Part shown: positions 1 through 6,851 of the stretch, piece after piece
How positions within the stretch are numbered: the stretch's first letter is position 1
Layout: every line of letters starts with the position of its first letter
Origin: JALCRY01 sp050946575
GTDB lineage: Bacteria; Bacillota; Clostridia; Peptostreptococcales; Anaerovoracaceae
Assembly: GCA_050946575.1 (NCBI GenBank)
Contig: JBMNVB010000003.1
Coordinates: 62,001 to 126,000, forward strand
DNA length: 64,000 nucleotides
Direction: 5' to 3'
Translations under genes and position numbers: made by a program
The notes under the pieces: generated by a model
Database searches by the model: none
What the model was told of the DNA's origin: nothing
The model's input: only the letters and a program-made list of their open reading frames with translations

Positions 1-120
1 CCCCGTTCTCTGCCACTGGCAGGATCCGCCCGATCCTACTGCCGGTTCGTGCCCGCGGTCATGATCGCGTGCGGGAAGCGCTGCCGGGCGAAAAAAGTCA
101 CGGTGAAAGATGAAGAATAA
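1..120 (+). other. Possible 3' end of an upstream gene, not identified
   Basis: Frame 1 is open from the window edge to a TAA at 118-120, and frame 3 is open to a TGA at 117-119. Either could be the tail of a gene that starts outside the window. Neither 38-residue stretch has a motif I recognise, and open frames of this length are common by chance in G+C-rich DNA. The palindrome and terminator that follow (123-194) would suit the end of a transcription unit running rightward. Confidence 0.2.
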
Positions 121-122
121 CA

Positions 123-140
123 GCATCAATGCATTGATGC
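123..140. repeat. Perfect 18-bp palindrome GCATCAATGCATTGATGC
   Basis: The 18 bases equal their own reverse complement. They consist of two overlapping copies of the octamer GCATTGAT in inverted orientation, the sequence that is iterated through the whole window. The palindrome sits between a possible gene end (120) and a strong terminator (165-194). It is not followed by a T run, so it is not itself an obvious intrinsic terminator. A second, 20-bp version lies at 57334-57353. Confidence 0.9.
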
Positions 141-164
141 TTAAGCAGGCTGTCTTAATGCCGG

Positions 165-194
165 CCGCGGCGCGCGGGGCGCCGCGGTTTTTTT
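165..194 (+). terminator. Strong intrinsic terminator upstream of uraA
   Basis: A perfect 9-bp stem (CCGCGGCGC, 165-173; GCGCCGCGG, 179-187) with a 5-base loop is followed by seven T residues (188-194). It lies upstream of the uraA promoter at 217-244, so it most likely ends a transcript entering from the left rather than attenuating uraA. Confidence 0.85.
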
Positions 195-216
195 GTGCCG
201 TAGCGATAGTTTATTC

Positions 217-244
217 TTGTCTGGATACGGAAATGTAGTATAAT
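217..244 (+). promoter_or_regulatory. uraA promoter
   Basis: TTGTCT (217-222), 16-base spacer, perfect TATAAT (239-244). The start codon follows 37 bases after the -10 box, too close for a PyrR-type attenuator or a riboswitch between them. Confidence 0.7.
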
Positions 245-281
245 ATTCACGATAATTTTTACTGCATGAGGGAGAACGTAT

Positions 282-1595
282 ATGAATCAGAAAATCATTC
301 AGGTCCAGGAGAAGGTCCCGCTTTCGAAGGGGATCCCTCTCAGCATCCAGCACACGTTCGCGATGTTCAGCGCGTCGGTGCTCGTACCTTACATCCTCGG
401 GATAAGTCCTGCTATCGCCCTTCTTATGAACGGCATCGGCACACTTATCTTTATTTTTGTGACCAAAGGAAAGTCGCCGGCCTATCTCGGGTCCAGCTTC
501 GCTTTCATTTCACCGGCATTGCTGGTCATCAACAATCCTCAGCTCGGATATCAATACGCACTCGGTGGTTTCGTGGTTACCGGGTGCATATTTATGGTTG
601 TCGCGGTCATTATCAAGTTCGCCGGCGTGCACTGGATCGATGTGGTCCTTCCGCCCGCGGCGATGGGCCCGATAGTTGCACTCATCGGTCTTGAACTTGC
701 GGGGAACGCGGCCCAGAACGGAGGCATCGTGGCGCCGTCCGGCGTGGATCCCTCCAGTTTCCATATCAATCCAAAATTCGCGGCGGTATTCGTGATCACG
801 CTGCTTATAGCGGTATTCGGCCAGGTCCTGTTCAGAGGATTCGCGTCCGCCATTTCGATCCTTATAGCTATCTGCGCCGGGTATGTGCTCGCGCTCTGCT
901 TCGGGATCGTTGATTTCACGGCGCTCCATGAACAGACATGGCTCGCGCTCCCGAATTTCCTCACTCCGAAGTTCAGCCCTCAGGCGATCGCGATAATAAT
1001 CCCCGCGTCGCTTGTTGTCATATCGGAACACATAGGCCATCAGGTAGTCACGTCCGAGATCGTCGGCAAAAACCTGCTCGAGGATCCCGGACTTCACAGG
1101 ACGCTGTTCTCGGACGGTATCTCGACGGCGCTGTCCGGACTCTGCGGTTCCGTCCCGACAACGACGTACGGCGAAAACATCGGCGTCATGGCAATCACGA
1201 AGGTCTACAGCGTATGGGTCATCGGAGGAGCCGCGGTATTTTCGATCATCCTTTCGTTCATCGGAAAGGCTTCCGGTCTCATCCAGACGATACCATCCCC
1301 CGTAATGGGCGGCGTTAGCTTCCTGCTTTACGGCATGATCGCGGCATCCGGCATCCGTCTGATCGTCGATGAAAAGGTCGACTACTCAAGGCCGCGCAAT
1401 CTCGCGCTCACATCCGTAGTGTTCATCACGGGACTGTCGGGCGCGTATATCCAGATCGGCGAAGTCAAGCTGACGGGCATGTGCCTCGCGACGATCGTCG
1501 GGATGCTGCTCGGGCTCGTGTTCTACCTGCTCGACAGGGCGCATCTCACGAACGACTACGAGGAACAGGAAGATCCGCAGCCGGCACAGGAGTGA
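282..1595 (+). CDS. uraA: Uracil permease, NCS2 (UraA) family
   Basis: A 437-residue, strongly hydrophobic protein of the usual length for NCS2 nucleobase:cation symporters, with about 14 membrane segments. It should import uracil (or xanthine) across the cytoplasmic membrane for pyrimidine salvage. The motifs SEHIGH (about residue 247) and PTTTYGENIG (about 293) match the two substrate-binding glutamate regions of E. coli UraA (Glu241 and Glu290), which favours uracil over purine. The ATG at 282 follows GGGAGAACGTAT. The gene stands alone between its own promoter and terminator. No pyr gene is nearby and no PyrR leader is visible, so its regulation cannot be read from the sequence. Confidence 0.92.
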   Translation: MNQKIIQVQEKVPLSKGIPLSIQHTFAMFSASVLVPYILGISPAIALLMNGIGTLIFIFVTKGKSPAYLGSSFAFISPALLVINNPQLGYQYALGGFVVTGCIFMVVAVIIKFAGVHWIDVVLPPAAMGPIVALIGLELAGNAAQNGGIVAPSGVDPSSFHINPKFAAVFVITLLIAVFGQVLFRGFASAISILIAICAGYVLALCFGIVDFTALHEQTWLALPNFLTPKFSPQAIAIIIPASLVVISEHIGHQVVTSEIVGKNLLEDPGLHRTLFSDGISTALSGLCGSVPTTTYGENIGVMAITKVYSVWVIGGAAVFSIILSFIGKASGLIQTIPSPVMGGVSFLLYGMIAASGIRLIVDEKVDYSRPRNLALTSVVFITGLSGAYIQIGEVKLTGMCLATIVGMLLGLVFYLLDRAHLTNDYEEQEDPQPAQE

Positions 1596-1618
1596 AGATC
1601 TGAAATGCATAGATGACG

Positions 1619-1646
1619 AAATCGCCTCCGAGGGGGGCGATTTTTT
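1619..1646 (+). terminator. Intrinsic terminator of uraA
   Basis: Stem AAATCGCC (1619-1626) with GGCGATTT (1636-1643), continuing into a run of six T residues (1641-1646), 24 bases after the uraA stop. Confidence 0.85.
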
Positions 1647-1903
1647 ATGCGGCCGATGCATCAATGCCGGGGAGCTCCGGATCGGGGCTGGTCCGGCGTC
1701 GGAGGCCGGCGGAGCGGGCATCGGGCATTCCGGGCGCGCAGCATTGATGGGAGAGCAGGGCAAGGCGCATCGGCGGCTGACCGGACGAGGACAGCCCCGC
1801 GGCAGGCAGACCGGCCCGGATGCTGATTTCAGAGGGATGCGGGCCCCGTCATGGGCGGACAGCCGCGGTACGGGGGCGGCGGCTGCCGTTTCCGGGGGGA
1901 TCT
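1647..1903. other. Gene-free G+C-rich stretch
   Basis: Between the uraA terminator and the repeat region there is no frame with a plausible start, ribosome-binding site and recognisable product. The sequence is rich in CCGG/GGCC-type words and carries two copies of the iterated octamer (1660-1667 on the minus strand and 1741-1748 on the plus strand). It may be a decayed accessory segment. Confidence 0.6.
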
Positions 1904-1989
1904 GGATCTGATCATGGTCGGGTGGAGGCTGTTTTCACAGGAATTTGGATCTGAATATGGTCGGATGGAGGCTGTTTTCACAGGAATGA
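1904..1989. repeat. 43-bp tandem duplication
   Basis: Two adjacent units (1904-1946 and 1947-1989) share GGATCTG, ATGGTCGG, TGGAGGCTGTTTTCACAGGA and AAT in register, differing at only a few positions. The second unit runs directly into the first 186-bp inverted-repeat element. No open frame of interest crosses it. Confidence 0.85.
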
Positions 1990-2170
1990 GCAAAAATGGT
2001 GGGGTATTTTGCTATATGAAAATAACCCCACATAAATTCCAACGTTTATGAGGCATTGATCCTGCGAAAAACATGATTTCCCGAAAATCCGGCCGAGTCA
2101 ATGCCTGAAACCCACCAAAAAAGGTGGGGAGATTTCGTATATAGAAATTCCCCCACCATTTTTACTCATT
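1985..2170. repeat. 186-bp inverted-repeat element, copy A
   Basis: The ends are near-perfect 20-bp terminal inverted repeats: left AATGAGCAAAAATGGTGGGG, right the complement of AATGAGTAAAAATGGTGGGG. Inside are hairpin 1 (2000-2031, GTGGGG...CCCCAC), hairpin 2 (2110-2126, CCCACC with GGTGGG around an A run) and hairpin 3 (2123-2157, GGTGGGG...CCCCACC). The centre holds GGCATTGATC (2052-2061) facing GTCAATGCC, a one-mismatch inverted pair of the iterated octamer. It carries no coding capacity. It aligns without gaps to copy B 310 bp downstream (168 of 190 bases identical by hand count from 1981/2291). The form is that of a MITE or a structured intergenic repeat; no target duplication is obvious. 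Confidence 0.8.
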
Positions 2171-2294
2171 CTCCAGAAAATGGAAGCCCGCAAAGCCGCA
2201 GGCGCCGCCCTGATCCCGCCGAATCAATGCAAAATCCCACTTCAAAGCCCTGTTCCGACTTCGAAATTCCGGAGCGCCCCGGCCGAAATCCAGG

Positions 2295-2480
2295 AATGAG
2301 CATTTCAGGTGGGGTATTTTGAAATAGTGAAATTTCCCCACATAAATTCCAACGTTTATGAGGCATTGATCCCGCGAAAAACATGATTTTCCGAAAATCC
2401 TGCCGGATCAATGCCTGAAACCCACCAAAAAAGGTGGGGAGATTTGAAATATAGAAATTACCCCACCATTTTTGCTCATT
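2295..2480. repeat. 186-bp inverted-repeat element, copy B
   Basis: Second direct copy of the element at 1985-2170. Its right terminal repeat (complement of AATGAGCAAAAATGGTGGGG) is identical to the left terminal repeat of copy A, while its own left end has diverged over five bases. The internal octamer pair is perfect here: GCATTGAT at 2363-2370 and ATCAATGC at 2407-2414. The best conserved blocks between copies are the centre (2341-2394) and the hairpin at 2411-2434. The 124 bp between the two copies (2171-2294) has no recognised content apart from one more octamer at 2223-2230. Confidence 0.8.
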
Positions 2481-2620
2481 TTTGCTCCGGGACCTTCGGA
2501 TCCTGCACTGAAATCGCCCGGTCCGCCCGAACCCGGGTCCCCGGACCATCCGGCCAGCCTGGGACCGCATCGCCCGGACCGCCCCGTCCGGACCACCCAG
2601 GCGCCGGTCCGCCCGCACCC
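2481..2620. other. G+C-rich, gene-free segment with short CCGGACC/GGTCCG repeats
   Basis: Between copy B and the stop codon of the YheO-type gene the sequence is built of recurring GGTCC, CCGGACC and CGCCCGG words. I see no gene and no clear terminator for the minus-strand gene that ends at 2621. Confidence 0.5.
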
Positions 2621-3277
2621 TCAGCCGTTTCTCGCTTCTTCGAGATAGTTGTAGAACGTGAACTTGGATATTCCGAGCAGTTCGCAGAGCTCCACGCCGG
2701 ATTTCTGGATCTGGAAGATGCCGTGCGCGTCCAGGAATCTTATCAGTTCTATTCTCTGGCTTTTGTTCATCTGATCGGGGGCCGCGCCGATCTGGCGGAT
2801 CCCTTCGCTGATCAGCTGCTCCATCAGATCGTGGATCGATGTATTAATATTTTCGTTCCTGTTTCCGGAGTCGGATTCCAGAGGCGCCGACTCGAAATAA
2901 CGGGATTCGGACATTGATGCGACCGCCTTTTCGAGAGACATGATATCGGTGATGTCCTGATTGATGCACATCGCGAACACCAGGGCGCCGTCTTCATCGC
3001 AGTAGTTCGCCGTGGTCGATCTGATCGTGCGCCCGTCAGTCGTTGTTGAGATCTGCCGGCGGTGCGTATCGTTGAGTTTGTTCAGTTCCAGATCCTTCAG
3101 GAACTGACGCCGGGGACCGTCGCCGACTTTGCGTCCTGTCACGTGACCGTTCACGATATACCTGACAGTATGATTTATGTCGTCGCGGAAATCGTGGACC
3201 ACGACTTCGGTGTTCGGACCGAACTGCATTGCGATACAGTCCGCCGCCGTTTTCAGTATCTCAAGAATATCTTCCAT
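2621..3277 (-). CDS. YheO-type PAS/HTH transcriptional regulator
   Basis: A 218-residue protein with the two parts of the YheO family: an N-terminal PAS-like domain (about residues 5-115; VVVHDFRDDINHTVRYIVNGH near the start) and a C-terminal DNA-binding region (about 165-218; ELCELLGISKFTFYNYLEEA reads as helix-turn-helix). Start at 3277 is chosen because GCGGAGG stands 7-8 bases before it. The longer frame from 3307 would begin only three bases after a TATAAT box (3310-3315), which cannot be translated normally. It is divergent from the ATPase/oxidoreductase operon and is its most likely regulator. The PAS-like fold suggests a small-molecule ligand, which I cannot name. Confidence 0.85.
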   Translation of the reverse strand: MEDILEILKTAADCIAMQFGPNTEVVVHDFRDDINHTVRYIVNGHVTGRKVGDGPRRQFLKDLELNKLNDTHRRQISTTTDGRTIRSTTANYCDEDGALVFAMCINQDITDIMSLEKAVASMSESRYFESAPLESDSGNRNENINTSIHDLMEQLISEGIRQIGAAPDQMNKSQRIELIRFLDAHGIFQIQKSGVELCELLGISKFTFYNYLEEARNG

Positions 3278-3303
3278 CTCAGTTTCCTCCGCTTTCGTTT
3301 TAT

Positions 3304-3315
3304 GCATTGATTATA
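3304..3315 (-). promoter_or_regulatory. -10 box of the yheO-type gene overlapping an iterated octamer
   Basis: On the minus strand TATAAT (3315-3310) shares two bases with ATCAATGC (3311-3304). No good -35 is visible 16-18 bases upstream, so the promoter may need an activator. Confidence 0.5.
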
Positions 3316-3368
3316 CCATAGCATGAAAAGGGAAATAAAACAAAAAGTTAGAAAACCAGAAAAAATGT

Positions 3369-3397
3369 TTGACATTTGTGATCCGGTGATATATGCT
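3369..3397 (+). promoter_or_regulatory. Promoter of the ATPase/2-oxoacid oxidoreductase operon
   Basis: Perfect TTGACA (3369-3374), 17-base spacer, TATGCT (3392-3397). It is 29 bases from the start codon at 3426 and 54 bases from the divergent -10 box, so one bound regulator could reach both. Confidence 0.7.
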
Positions 3398-3425
3398 TGA
3401 ATTGTCGGAAGGAGGGCGGTGCGAT

Positions 3426-4115
3426 ATGGAACGTATTTTTACGGAGATTTTACAGGAAAAGGACAATTTCATATTTGTCGGCGAAGCCGGGAGCGGAAAG
3501 ACAGAGATAGCGGTGAACTTCGCACTGGCATTGCTGCCGCTCACTGACAGAGAGATACACTTCTTCGACATGGATCAGACGAAGCCGCTTTTCCGTTCGA
3601 GGGATGTGCGGGACATGCTCGGGGAAAAGGGGATCATTTTCCACTATGAAGAGCAGTTCGCGGACGCGCCGACGATGGTCGGCGGAGTGAACGAGACGCT
3701 GGCGGATCCCGGCCGCATCGCGATCCTGGACGTCGGCGGGAACGACACGGGGTCGAGGCTTATAGGCGGGTTCTCGGGATGGGCGAACGCCCCGCGGACG
3801 ATGACGTATTTCGTCATAAATTCCTACAGGCCATGGTCGCAGGATATCGGCCAGATAGACGTGACGCTGACGGCGGTGCTGAACGCCGCGAGGATAAGGC
3901 TCGACAATACGGCTGTAATAAGCAATCCGAATGTCGGGCGCACGACGACGGCGGAAGAGGCTGCAGAAGGCGAAAAAAAGACGGAATCAATGCTGAGCGG
4001 CCTGCTGGATATCAGTTTTGCATGCGCGAGGAAAGAGATCGCCGGCGAAGTCGCGGAGAAGACCGGGAAACCGGTGTTCCCGCTCGATATATATATGAGT
4101 CATGAATGGGACTGA
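3426..4115 (+). CDS. P-loop ATPase of unknown role at the head of the oxidoreductase operon
   Basis: A 229-residue soluble protein with a clear Walker A motif GEAGSGKTE (about residues 17-25) and a Walker B-like ILDVGGND (about 102-109), followed by GSRLIGGFSGW. The order resembles small SIMIBI/ParA-MinD-like NTPases, but I cannot assign a family. Start at 3426 is preferred to 3393 because GGAAGGAGGGCGG precedes it. The gene lies 51 bp upstream of the ferredoxin subunit in the same direction. Its place suggests a job in assembling, maturing or gating the Fe-S/TPP oxidoreductase, or in substrate sensing. That is inference from position only. An octamer (3986-3993) lies within it. Confidence 0.75.
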   Translation: MERIFTEILQEKDNFIFVGEAGSGKTEIAVNFALALLPLTDREIHFFDMDQTKPLFRSRDVRDMLGEKGIIFHYEEQFADAPTMVGGVNETLADPGRIAILDVGGNDTGSRLIGGFSGWANAPRTMTYFVINSYRPWSQDIGQIDVTLTAVLNAARIRLDNTAVISNPNVGRTTTAEEAAEGEKKTESMLSGLLDISFACARKEIAGEVAEKTGKPVFPLDIYMSHEWD

Positions 4116-4166
4116 CCCAATGAAAATAAATGTTTATCTGCATTGATGGAAAAAGGGAGGCAAGCA

Positions 4167-4379
4167 ATGGCAAAAGGAAAGATCGAAGTCAGATCCGAAA
4201 GCTGCAAGAGCTGCGGATACTGCGTCAGGTTCTGCCCTAAGAATGTGCTGGAGCTCGGCGAAGATGTGAATTCCAAGGGTTACCGCTACGCTGTGGCGGC
4301 GAGACCGGAAGACTGTATCGGATGCGCGCAGTGCGGAGTTATTTGCCCCGATGCTGCGATAGAGGTCTGGAGAGATTAA
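4167..4379 (+). CDS. korD: 2-oxoacid:ferredoxin oxidoreductase, ferredoxin-like delta subunit
   Basis: A 70-residue 2[4Fe-4S] ferredoxin. The cluster motifs are CKSCGYCVRFCP (about residues 12-23) and CIGCAQCGVICP (about 52-63), each in the C-x2-C-x2-C-x3-C-P spacing. It passes electrons from the TPP site of the complex to free ferredoxin. Start at 4167 follows AAAGGGAGGCAAGCA. An in-frame ATG further upstream (4146) has no ribosome-binding site and would place the octamer at 4140-4147 across the start. It is the first subunit gene of the set of four (delta-alpha-beta-gamma). Confidence 0.92.
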   Translation: MAKGKIEVRSESCKSCGYCVRFCPKNVLELGEDVNSKGYRYAVAARPEDCIGCAQCGVICPDAAIEVWRD

Positions 4380-4391
4380 GGAGGTAAGGAC

Positions 4392-5462
4392 ATGGCAAGA
4401 ATATTTATGAAAGGCTGCGAGGCGATCGCGGAATCCGCGGTCAGAGCGGGCTGCCGTTTCTTCGCAGGTTATCCTATAACTCCGCAGAATGAGATCCCGG
4501 AGTACTTCGCGAGAAGGCTGCCGGAGGTCGGCGGAAATTTCGTTCAGGGTGAAAGTGAGATCGCATCAGTGAACATGCTGTACGGAGCGGCTCAGACAGG
4601 GACGAGGGCGATGAGCTCCTCTTCGAGCACGGGCATTTCTCTTTACAGCGAGGGCGTTTCGTTCTCGGCCGCCGCGAGAGTCCCTATCGTATACGTCAAT
4701 GTTATGAGAGGCGGCCCGGGGATCGGCGCGATCCAGCCTGCTCAGCAGGATTATCTGCAGGCTACGAAGGCGTCCGGCAACGGCGGCTTCAGAATGATAG
4801 TACTGGCGCCGCACACTGTGCAGGAAGCGGTCGACATGACATATGAAGCGTTCGACCTTGCCGTGAAATACATGAACCCCGTACTCGTTCTGACGGACGG
4901 CGTCACGGGAACGATGATGGAACCTGTCGAGCTTCCGGAAATGAAGAGCGATGAAGAGGTCGCGGAGCTCAAGGCGGCGCTGAGAGATGTTTCTGTCGTC
5001 GGACACGATCCGGAGCATCAGGTCGTGGGCAAGCCCGGCAGCGTGGGACCGGGCATGGAGATCCGGAATATCGACGCGGCTGCCATGTATGAAACATGGA
5101 CTCCGCGCGTCGAGGAGATCGGCACGGATGACGCCGAGATCATACTCACCGGATACGGCATCTCGGCCAGAGTGGCCAAGATCTGCGTGAGGAATCTCCG
5201 CCGCGAAGGCGTGAAGGCGGGGCTCATCCGTCCGGTAACGGTATCCCCGTTCCCGTATGAGGCCTACGCAAAGCTCGATCCGGCTCAGGTAAAAGGCGTT
5301 CTTGACGTTGAGATGTCGATACCGGCTCAGATGAGATGGGATATCGATCACGCGATCAGCAGGGACATCCCTGTCAGGGAGACACTGAGATCAGGCGGCA
5401 GGATCATGACCGCTGAGCAGGTGATGGAAGCCGCACGCGAACTCATTAAGGAGGTGCTCTGA
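4392..5462 (+). CDS. vorB: 2-oxoacid:ferredoxin oxidoreductase alpha subunit (VorB type)
   Basis: A 356-residue protein of the pyruvate/2-oxoacid:ferredoxin oxidoreductase alpha family (domains I and II). GYPITPQNEIPEYFARRL (about residues 26-43) and QGESEIASVNMLYGAAQTG (about 52-70) are family signatures. With its TPP partner it converts 2-oxoacids and CoA to acyl-CoA, CO2 and reduced ferredoxin. The sequence and delta-alpha-beta-gamma order look like the branched-chain (2-oxoisovalerate) type; 2-oxoglutarate cannot be excluded by eye. GGAGGTAAGGAC precedes the start, 12 bp after korD, and the stop overlaps the next gene's ATG. Confidence 0.9.
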   Translation: MARIFMKGCEAIAESAVRAGCRFFAGYPITPQNEIPEYFARRLPEVGGNFVQGESEIASVNMLYGAAQTGTRAMSSSSSTGISLYSEGVSFSAAARVPIVYVNVMRGGPGIGAIQPAQQDYLQATKASGNGGFRMIVLAPHTVQEAVDMTYEAFDLAVKYMNPVLVLTDGVTGTMMEPVELPEMKSDEEVAELKAALRDVSVVGHDPEHQVVGKPGSVGPGMEIRNIDAAAMYETWTPRVEEIGTDDAEIILTGYGISARVAKICVRNLRREGVKAGLIRPVTVSPFPYEAYAKLDPAQVKGVLDVEMSIPAQMRWDIDHAISRDIPVRETLRSGGRIMTAEQVMEAARELIKEVL

Positions 5463-6208
5463 TGGAAAAGGTATATGCAAGGACTACCGGCATAAAGAAG
5501 GATTTCGTTTCGGGCTTCTGCCCGGGATGCATGCACGGTACTGTACATAAATTTATCGGAGAAGTCGCAGAGGAACTCGGCATTGCCGACAGACTCGTCC
5601 GCGCCGAAGGCGTCGGATGCTGCGGCCTCGGCCAGCTTTATATGACGTCCGATCTCACGCTCTCGCCGCACGGCAGAGCGTGCGCGATGGCGACGGGGAT
5701 AAAACGTTCGAATCCCGATTCGATAGTCTACACATATCAGGGTGACGGAGACCTCGCCTCGATAGGTATCGCCGAGACGCTGCACGCCGCGAACAGAGGC
5801 GAGAACATCACAGTGATATTCATAAACAACGGTATCTACGGAATGACAGGCGGACAGATGGCGCCGACGACTCTGCTCGGTATGAAGACGACGACAACGC
5901 CTGGAGGAAGAGATCCCGAGCAGACAGGTTATCCGCTCCACGTGAGCGAACTGTTCAGCCAGCTCGTCGGTCCGTACTATATAGAGAGGACGACTCTGAT
6001 CGATCCGGCTCACGCCCTGAAGACGAAAAAGGCCATAAAGAAGGCTTTTCAGAATCAGATAGACGGCAAGGGCTTCTCGATGGTCGAGATCGTGACTTCA
6101 TGCCCCACGAACTGGGGACTCGATCCGATAAAGGCGCTCGATTTCCTCGAGAATAATATGCTGAAGGAATATCCGCTCGGAGTATACAGAGACAGAGACG
6201 CGGAATAG
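5462..6208 (+). CDS. korB: 2-oxoacid:ferredoxin oxidoreductase beta (TPP-binding) subunit
   Basis: A 248-residue TPP-dependent subunit. CPGCMHG (about residues 20-26) and the cysteine pair in GCCGLGQLY (about 51-59) begin the domain. The TPP/Mg site is GDGD (about 94-97) with NNGIYGMTGGQ (about 121-131). It carries the catalytic thiamine diphosphate and pairs with VorB to make acyl-CoA. ATG at 5462 overlaps the vorB stop by one base (TGATG), which indicates translational coupling; AAGGAGG lies inside the end of vorB. Confidence 0.9.
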   Translation: MEKVYARTTGIKKDFVSGFCPGCMHGTVHKFIGEVAEELGIADRLVRAEGVGCCGLGQLYMTSDLTLSPHGRACAMATGIKRSNPDSIVYTYQGDGDLASIGIAETLHAANRGENITVIFINNGIYGMTGGQMAPTTLLGMKTTTTPGGRDPEQTGYPLHVSELFSQLVGPYYIERTTLIDPAHALKTKKAIKKAFQNQIDGKGFSMVEIVTSCPTNWGLDPIKALDFLENNMLKEYPLGVYRDRDAE

Positions 6209-6224
6209 AGTAAGGAGGTACGGA

Positions 6225-6776
6225 ATGGAAAGAAATCTTATTGCTGCCGGGTTCGGCGGACAGGGCGTAATGATGTTCGGAACACTTCTTGCTCAGGGCA
6301 CTTGCGACTCTACGGATAAACATGTAACATATTTCCCGTCTTACGGCGCCGAGATGAGAGGCGGCACGGCGAACTGCTATGTCGCGATCTCCGATGAGGA
6401 GATAGGCGCTCCGGTGATGGACTCGGTCGAGGATCTCGTGATCTTCAACCAGCCGTCGCTTGAAAAGTTTATCGAAAAACTGAAGAATGGCGGCACGATG
6501 TTCATCAACAGCTCCATCGTAAAGGACACTTCCGGGAGAGACGACATCACTGTCGTGGAAGTCCCGGTCACGCAGATGTCACTTGACATGGGCAACCCGA
6601 AGGTTCTTAATATAATTATGCTCGGAGCGTATGTCGGATTCACCGGGGTGATCGAACCGCAGGTCATCAGGGACGCGATCGAGCACAAAATAGGAGCCAA
6701 GAGGCCGCAGCTCCTGCCTCTGAATTATGAGGCATTCGAGAAGGGGCTGGAAATAGGAAGAAAAGCTAAAAAATAG
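6225..6776 (+). CDS. korC: 2-oxoacid:ferredoxin oxidoreductase gamma subunit
   Basis: A 183-residue protein of the gamma/CoA-binding domain family (POR gamma, PF01558 type). AAGFGGQGVMMFGTLLAQ (about residues 7-24) and GAEMRGGTANCYVAIS (about 42-57) are the conserved blocks. It completes the four-subunit complex. The spacing to korB is 16 bp with AAGGAGG before the ATG. After its stop a 75-bp gap leads to the CoA-transferase gene, with no terminator between them. Confidence 0.9.
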   Translation: MERNLIAAGFGGQGVMMFGTLLAQGTCDSTDKHVTYFPSYGAEMRGGTANCYVAISDEEIGAPVMDSVEDLVIFNQPSLEKFIEKLKNGGTMFINSSIVKDTSGRDDITVVEVPVTQMSLDMGNPKVLNIIMLGAYVGFTGVIEPQVIRDAIEHKIGAKRPQLLPLNYEAFEKGLEIGRKAKK

Positions 6777-6851
6777 GAACTTTGTCCGGACCCGGAGGCG
6801 CATTAGCGCTCCCGGGTGCGGCAGTGTTCCGGGAAAGTGAGGATTACTACA

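Noticed and set aside
195..281. Riboswitch or PyrR attenuator before uraA
   Set aside because: The promoter -10 ends at 244 and the start codon is at 282; the terminator at 165-194 lies upstream of the promoter.
1904..2480. CRISPR array
   Set aside because: Only two copies of each repeat, units of 43 and 186 bp, no uniform spacers and no cas genes.
2101..2917. Open frames crossing the 186-bp repeats and running into the YheO-type gene
   Set aside because: No ribosome-binding sites, Pro/Arg-rich low-complexity sequence, and they contain the inverted repeats; the opposite strand holds a real gene from 2621.
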